From the NCBI GenBank assembly GCA_026702635.1, contig JAPPBZ010000031.1, positions 1-12,002 of the forward strand: DNA of 12,002 bases. Direction: 5' to 3'. The DNA comes from Bacteroidota bacterium (lineage in GTDB: Bacteria > Bacteroidota > Rhodothermia > Rhodothermales > Bin80). Both the position numbers and the translations under genes were made by a program. Positions 8,379-12,002 of this stretch are shown here, in pieces (position 1 is the first letter of the stretch; each line of letters starts with the position of its first letter). The notes beneath the pieces are model-generated. The model saw only the letters and a list, made by a program, of their open reading frames with translations, had not been told where the DNA came from and made no database searches.

Positions 8379-8675
8379 TCTGGCAACACTACTCAATCGC
8401 GGCATACGTCGACTATCTGTGAATTGGGGAGTGCCGCAAACAAACCAGATTGACCCATAATTGGGAGATGCGTACGGCGTTCCCTCAGGCCATCAGGACT
8501 CACAAGTAGATATGCGACTGTACTATTTTCTGACAACAATTCGTTCGAAAGGAGTGATCCGGTTAGCCAGATAAAAACGCCCGCGTGCTAGGATCCCCTC
8601 AACCCTGAAGAAAGAACTCAATTATAATATCTTCGTAGGTGATGAGCCTGACGGAGGATAGAAGTACCAAATATT
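8379..8675. other. Intergenic region between the two propeller genes
   Basis: No coding region is convincing in these 297 bases. It holds an imperfect inverted repeat (GATCC at 8556-8560 and TAGC at 8564-8567, facing GCTA at 8587-8590 and GGATC at 8591-8595, with a GGT bulge and a 19-base loop). It also holds a TATAAT hexamer at 8623-8628. The inverted repeat is not followed by a T tract, so it does not look like an intrinsic terminator. Confidence 0.5.
8623..8628 (+). promoter_or_regulatory. Possible -10 element (TATAAT) for copy 2
   Basis: A perfect TATAAT lies 48 bases before the ATG of copy 2, in an AT-rich stretch. No TTGACA-like -35 box sits at 16-18 bases upstream, and it does not match the Bacteroidota -7 consensus (TAnnTTTG). 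It is therefore only a candidate. Confidence 0.25.
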
Positions 8676-9833
8676 ATGGAAAATCAATTGCGAAACGGCT
8701 ATCTCACTATTCCTTTAATTCCTTTCTGTATTATCCTCCTAGCTGGATGTGGGCGGAGCACGGGTCCCGTGCAGAACGAAGGCGAAGCCACCTTGATTAC
8801 ACTGGAAGAAATCCTTCGACTCGGCGATGAATCTGCAGGGGACACGATCCTGTTTGGTCCGATTACACAAATCGCGGTCAATGGAGATGGTGGCATACTT
8901 GTGTCAGAAGGGCAGAGATCCCCATTGGTTCACGTATTCGGACCAGACGGTACCCATCTGAGCCAAGTCGGAGACCGAGGACAAGGACCGGGCGAATACC
9001 AGTACTTAAATGGTGCCGTTATTGGTGCAGCAGATTCCGTGTATCTGTGGGAATTCGTGACAAACCGGATCCTAATCTATGATCCTGATGACTTCTCCTA
9101 CGTGCGTAGCATTGAAGTAAGAAATGATGGAGAGAAACAGTTCAATTCTTTGATCGGTGCCATTGGAGATGGATGGATCATGACCAAGAGTTTGTCTCCT
9201 TTTCTGGAATCCGATGATGGCACAATGACGATCAATGACAATACTCACTACGAACTGATCAAGATCAACCGGGATGGAAGTTATGGGACGGACATTATTG
9301 GCACCGTAGATGAGTATGAAATGATATACAATCTTGAGGAAGGCGGTGGCATGAACTTTGTCTGGACTCCATTTGGTCGATCACCTTCTTGGGCAGTTGG
9401 CCCTGATGATATGCTCTACTACGGTTGGAGCGACAAAATTGAAATCGTGACCGTATACGCTGACGAATCAACTCGTGATACAATCCGCTATGAGCACGAT
9501 TCAGTACCCATCACGAGTGCAGAAATGGCTGAAGCAATGCCGGAGGAGCCGCACTATCGGGAATTAGTGGAGGCCCGTGAACCCCACGAGACGAAGCCGG
9601 CATTTCAGACTTTTGTGGTGGATGACATGAGCCGCATATGGATCAAGCTGAGTAGCCCCGAAGATGCGGTTCAGGCGGAGTGGTTGATTCTGAACCGAGA
9701 ATCTCACGCAGTCGGTCGTGCTACACTTCCAGCTGCCGTGGATCTTGAGGTGATCCGAGACGGCTATGCTTATGGCATTCACCAACGGGACGGTGCCGCT
9801 CCAATGGTTGTGGTTTATGAGATTCAAGAGTGA
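8676..9833 (+). CDS. 6-bladed beta-propeller lipoprotein, copy 2 (paralogue of the preceding gene)
   Basis: The protein has 385 residues and is collinear with the preceding gene. It has the same lipobox (LLAGC, Cys25, bases 8748-8750), the same start of the mature domain (ITQIAVNGDGGILVSEG, then GQGPGEYQ), and a nearly identical C-terminal stretch containing HETKPAFQTFVV and KLSSPEDA. The middle third differs much more, including charge changes and small insertions/deletions. This suggests loops with a different ligand or partner on the same scaffold. A GGAGGA motif at 8653-8658 lies 17 bases before the ATG, too far for a standard ribosome-binding site, and no in-frame start lies between. The ATG is supported by homology to copy 1. 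A perfect TATAAT lies 48 bases upstream. The gene ends facing the reductase gene on the other strand. Confidence 0.85.
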   Translation: MENQLRNGYLTIPLIPFCIILLAGCGRSTGPVQNEGEATLITLEEILRLGDESAGDTILFGPITQIAVNGDGGILVSEGQRSPLVHVFGPDGTHLSQVGDRGQGPGEYQYLNGAVIGAADSVYLWEFVTNRILIYDPDDFSYVRSIEVRNDGEKQFNSLIGAIGDGWIMTKSLSPFLESDDGTMTINDNTHYELIKINRDGSYGTDIIGTVDEYEMIYNLEEGGGMNFVWTPFGRSPSWAVGPDDMLYYGWSDKIEIVTVYADESTRDTIRYEHDSVPITSAEMAEAMPEEPHYRELVEAREPHETKPAFQTFVVDDMSRIWIKLSSPEDAVQAEWLILNRESHAVGRATLPAAVDLEVIRDGYAYGIHQRDGAAPMVVVYEIQE

Positions 9834-9933
9834 CCCGGGGGTGCCAAGCCCCAAAAGTAACGCAAACTTCCTGAGATCTATATCTCTGTGAATTGCCAGA
9901 CGGGCTGGACGCAATAACCTGAGAATCTCTCCT
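9834..9933. other. Convergent intergenic junction
   Basis: The + strand propeller gene and the - strand reductase gene end facing each other across 100 bases. A short GC hairpin is possible just after the propeller stop (GGGG then CCCC around 9837-9852) and a 5-bp AT hairpin at 9873-9886 (GAGAT, loop CTAT, ATCTC). Neither has a following T run on either strand, so neither is a convincing terminator. Confidence 0.4.
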
Positions 9934-11322
9934 TTAACGCTGAAGTACCTCCAGCATACTTTGAGTTGAGGTGAATTTCACCCGGGGACGTCCAAGAGGA
10001 TCGCCAGCCGCAGTTTCCAGGCGATCTAACTCTGTCCAATCATCCCACCGAAAGACACTTCCACACCGATCCTCCAACAGATGATCAATGGATTCAGGCT
10101 CTGTGTATCCGGGATTGAAACAGCGGCCAGCTTCCAGATCTTCCAACATGCTCCGAACGGTTTCCTGTGCATCCGGCTTGTTGGTACCGATCACTCCGGT
10201 GGGTCCACGCTTGATCCACCCCCCTACGTATACCCCACAGGAAATCCCATTACCCGTGACTCGACCTTGATCACTCGGGATCACAGCCCAGTCATTCCTG
10301 AATGGGAGCCCCGGAAGCGGTACTCCCCGATATCCAACTGACCGAAATACGACTTCTGCAGGTAACTCCTCGGTAATATCAGTCGGCTGCGGGCGCAGTC
10401 GATCTCCATCGGCAACCAATCTATTTTTACGAAGTGTTACACCTCCTACTCCACCTGCCCCATCATCATGCAATACCTCAGGCGAGACCAAAAAGCGTAG
10501 TGACAGGCGACGCGGTTTACCTCCGCCTATCTCTTTTGCAAACCCCTGAATGAGTTCGACTTTCTTAGCAGTCAACCGATTGCCATGGGCGGACAACCAT
10601 GCTTCAGATCCTGGATCCAACTCCGCTTCATTTTCCAGGACAAAAATATCCGCACCGGGCAGCTCACCGAGTTCTTTGGCTTCAGGATTGGTAAATGCCG
10701 CTTGCGCAGGTCCTCGCCTTCCCAGCATACAGACCTCACGCACTTGACTTTCAGCCAGTGCTTCCAGCGCGTAATCTGCAATGTCTGTTTTTTTTAGCTC
10801 GTCAATTGTGCGGCAAAGGATCCGACAAACATCTACCGCCACATTCCCGACCCCCACGACCGCTACGCAAGATCTGGACAGATCAAATTGCAAGTCCGTG
10901 TAATCTGGGTGACCATTATACCAGGCCACAAAATCTGTAGCTGAGTAGCTACGATGTAAATCCTCTCCGGGAATATTCAGCCTGCGGTCCACCTGTGCAC
11001 CTGTGGAAAAATACACCTGATGATAATGATTGCTCAAGTCCTCAAGGTCAATATCCCTGCCGTACTCAACATTGCCAAAAAACCGAAATCCTTCCTGTGC
11101 AGCAATTTTTTCATAGACACGTGTCACATTCTTGATCTTCTGGTGATCAGGGGCAACACCGCTACGAACAAGTCCATAGGGGACGGGAAGTTTGTCATAT
11201 ACATCTACCGCCACAGCGTGAGTTTTTTGTTTCAACAGATGCCCTGCTGCATAGAACCCCGCCGGACCGGCTCCGATGATTGCAATCCTGCAAGGATTCT
11301 CTGCACTTCCGATGATAGCCAT
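9934..11322 (-). CDS. fprA: Ferredoxin-NADP+ reductase, adrenodoxin-reductase (FprA) type
   Basis: This 462-residue flavoenzyme is expected to move electrons between NADPH and a ferredoxin through FAD in the cytoplasm. Near the N-terminus is the FAD-binding Rossmann motif IAIIGAGPAGFYAA (residues 13-26), followed by the family signature PVPYGLVRSGVAPDHQKIKN (46-65). The NADP-binding fold carries VVGVGNVAVDVCRIL (155-169). GRRGPAQAAF (201-210) contains the arginine pair used to recognise the NADPH 2'-phosphate. The C-terminal FAD-contact motif is YVGGWIKRGPTGVIGTNKPD (365-384). The length agrees with FprA proteins (about 455-460). The ATG at 11322 is preceded on its strand by GACAGAAC, a poor ribosome-binding site, but no better start is visible. 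The electron acceptor is unknown and no ferredoxin gene lies in the window. The family is certain; the symbol is by similarity. Confidence 0.93.
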   Translation of the reverse strand: MAIIGSAENPCRIAIIGAGPAGFYAAGHLLKQKTHAVAVDVYDKLPVPYGLVRSGVAPDHQKIKNVTRVYEKIAAQEGFRFFGNVEYGRDIDLEDLSNHYHQVYFSTGAQVDRRLNIPGEDLHRSYSATDFVAWYNGHPDYTDLQFDLSRSCVAVVGVGNVAVDVCRILCRTIDELKKTDIADYALEALAESQVREVCMLGRRGPAQAAFTNPEAKELGELPGADIFVLENEAELDPGSEAWLSAHGNRLTAKKVELIQGFAKEIGGGKPRRLSLRFLVSPEVLHDDGAGGVGGVTLRKNRLVADGDRLRPQPTDITEELPAEVVFRSVGYRGVPLPGLPFRNDWAVIPSDQGRVTGNGISCGVYVGGWIKRGPTGVIGTNKPDAQETVRSMLEDLEAGRCFNPGYTEPESIDHLLEDRCGSVFRWDDWTELDRLETAAGDPLGRPRVKFTSTQSMLEVLQR

Positions 11323-11679
11323 GTTCTGTCAACGCATTTTAGCCAATTAACCCCAAAGGTATGCCTCTGTCATGAAAACTGGGTAATACGCTGGCACAAT
11401 TACCATAACGACTCATAAGGATAGGCATTCTCAGAATTATCGGACACATATGCACTGTTCACGAGCCTGAGTGATTTCGGGGAATTTACTCGCTATGGAT
11501 CATTGCATCCATGCAGTAAGTTGCCTGATACTATGCCACCGAAGAATCTGGAAAGGTCGGGGGATTTTGTAATCTTTCCCCTGGGAAGAGATACAGCATG
11601 ACTTGCGGCGGGGGTTCCCACTCACCCAACATCCAACTTCCTACTTCTCCTTTTCAGAAGTCTAAATCAACTCTGCCTA
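11323..11679. other. Intergenic region upstream of the reductase gene
   Basis: No recognisable gene, tRNA or other RNA gene was found in these 357 bases. It holds two small inverted repeats: ATGGAT/ATCCAT at 11495-11512 (6 bp, 6-base loop), and ACTTCT/AGAAGT at 11643-11661 (6 bp, 7-base loop), the latter about 20 bases after the HmuY-like stop. A third weak pairing is GGAAAG (11550-11555) with CTTTCC (11574-11579). None has a T tract on the - strand. On the - strand a TAAAAT hexamer lies about 15 bases before the reductase start, without a clear -35 partner. Confidence 0.4.
11643..11661 (-). terminator. Weak hairpin after the HmuY-like gene
   Basis: A 6-bp stem with a 7-base loop begins about 20 bases after the stop of the HmuY-like gene on the - strand. 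The stem is AT-rich and lacks a following U run, so it is at best an imperfect terminator or an RNA 3' end structure. Confidence 0.15.
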
Positions 11680-12002
11680 CTAACTGTCAGGAGTTGTACT
11701 CCGAAGATCACGTGACCCATCCGGCTGAACGATGAATTCGAAGGTATAGTAACGTGATGGTCTGTTCGGATCCGGGGGATTTGGATTTCCCTGATAGTAG
11801 CCCAGAATGCGCAACGACGCATAGTTACCCGTTGCAGTTTTCATCACAATGGTGCGGCCGGGAATAGGACTGATGAGAAGCTGATCTGGATTGTAACTAT
11901 ACCATCCATTGCCGGAACCTGTACAGATGGCCAGCGTGCTGCCGGGCTTCTCGCTGAACACTGAAGCGGCAAAATCTTCAGGACCGTTGAGGAGGAGTGA
12001 GC
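11680..12002 (-). CDS. HmuY-family protein, C-terminal part (5' end outside window)
   Basis: The - strand frame is open from the stop at 11680-11682 to the right edge, giving about 106 residues; the GTG at 11961 is probably internal. The sequence shows features I associate with the HmuY family C-terminal beta domain: NGWYSYNP, ISPIPGRTIVMKTATGNYA, LRILGYYQGNP, and RYYTFEFIVQPDGSRDL at the end. The best-known member, Porphyromonas HmuY, is a surface haem-binding lipoprotein working with a TonB-dependent receptor. Many relatives lack the haem-coordinating histidines, and the visible part here contains no His at all. Haem binding should therefore not be assumed, though ligands could lie in the missing N-terminal part. 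A TonB-dependent receptor gene may lie beyond the window. Confidence 0.7.
   Translation of the reverse strand, partial: SLLLNGPEDFAASVFSEKPGSTLAICTGSGNGWYSYNPDQLLISPIPGRTIVMKTATGNYASLRILGYYQGNPNPPDPNRPSRYYTFEFIVQPDGSRDLRSTTPDS

Larger units (their letters stand above)
7215..9833 (+). repeat. Tandem gene duplication of beta-propeller lipoprotein genes
   Basis: The two direct copies (7215-8378 and 8676-9833) align over their full length. By eye, 8130-8253 against 9585-9708 differs at about 10 of 124 bases. The N-terminal lipobox region (from about base 7254 against 8715) differs at roughly 21 of 150. The central parts are far more diverged. The 297 bases between the copies show no obvious third copy or remnant. 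Confidence 0.85.

Noticed and set aside
9837..9852. GC hairpin after propeller copy 2 as an intrinsic terminator
   Set aside because: The stem is only 4-5 bp and is followed by AAAA rather than T on the + strand, with no T run downstream on the - strand.
11020..11418. A 132-residue + strand open frame across the start of the reductase gene
   Set aside because: Most of it is antisense to the conserved FAD-binding end of the reductase; no family features.
11323..11679. Small RNA, riboswitch or decayed gene in the 357-base gap
   Set aside because: Only short inverted repeats were found; no conserved RNA motif or coherent protein frame could be recognised.
1..12002. CRISPR array, insertion sequence, phage genes or att sites
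   Set aside because: No regularly spaced repeats, transposase or integrase motifs, or terminal inverted repeats were found on either strand.

Overview
The window looks like chromosomal DNA of moderate GC content from the Bacteroidota/Rhodothermota side of the FCB group. This rests on gene content alone: a BatA/VWA/DUF4175 membrane operon, paired 6-bladed beta-propeller lipoproteins and an HmuY-family protein. The genus cannot be read from the sequence, and Gemmatimonadota-like lineages are not excluded. No mobile element, CRISPR array, rRNA or tRNA was seen.

Left block (1-7134, + strand). Four tightly packed genes form one apparent operon: the C-terminal part of a BatA-type membrane protein (cut by the left edge), a 1054-residue DUF4175 membrane/coiled-coil protein, a 750-residue VWA plus glutamine-amidotransferase-like membrane protein, and a secreted caspase/C13-legumain-fold protein. 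Gaps are 4-5 bases, and the last two genes overlap out of frame. Most of the protein mass should lie in or outside the cytoplasmic membrane. The genes resemble the membrane end of MoxR-ATPase/DUF58/BatA loci, so a MoxR ATPase and a DUF58 protein may lie upstream of the window. The caspase-fold protein keeps a His-containing GHG motif and a perfect EF-hand-like loop. The position where the catalytic Cys is expected appears to be Ser, so it may be a non-catalytic (pseudo-protease) member.

Middle block (7215-9833, + strand). Two tandem, clearly paralogous 6-bladed beta-propeller lipoproteins (387 and 385 residues) are separated by 297 bases. Their 3' portions are more alike at DNA level than their middles, which suggests a fairly recent duplication or gene conversion.

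Right block (9934-12002, - strand). A complete adrenodoxin-reductase-type ferredoxin-NADP+ reductase (FprA family, 462 residues) converges on the propeller pair. Upstream of it, after 357 bases without a recognisable gene, lies the C-terminal end of an HmuY-family (haem-binding-like) protein cut by the right edge. The convergent junction is 9834-9933.

The least ordinary part is the membrane operon with its apparently Cys-less caspase-fold protein. The other genes belong to known families.
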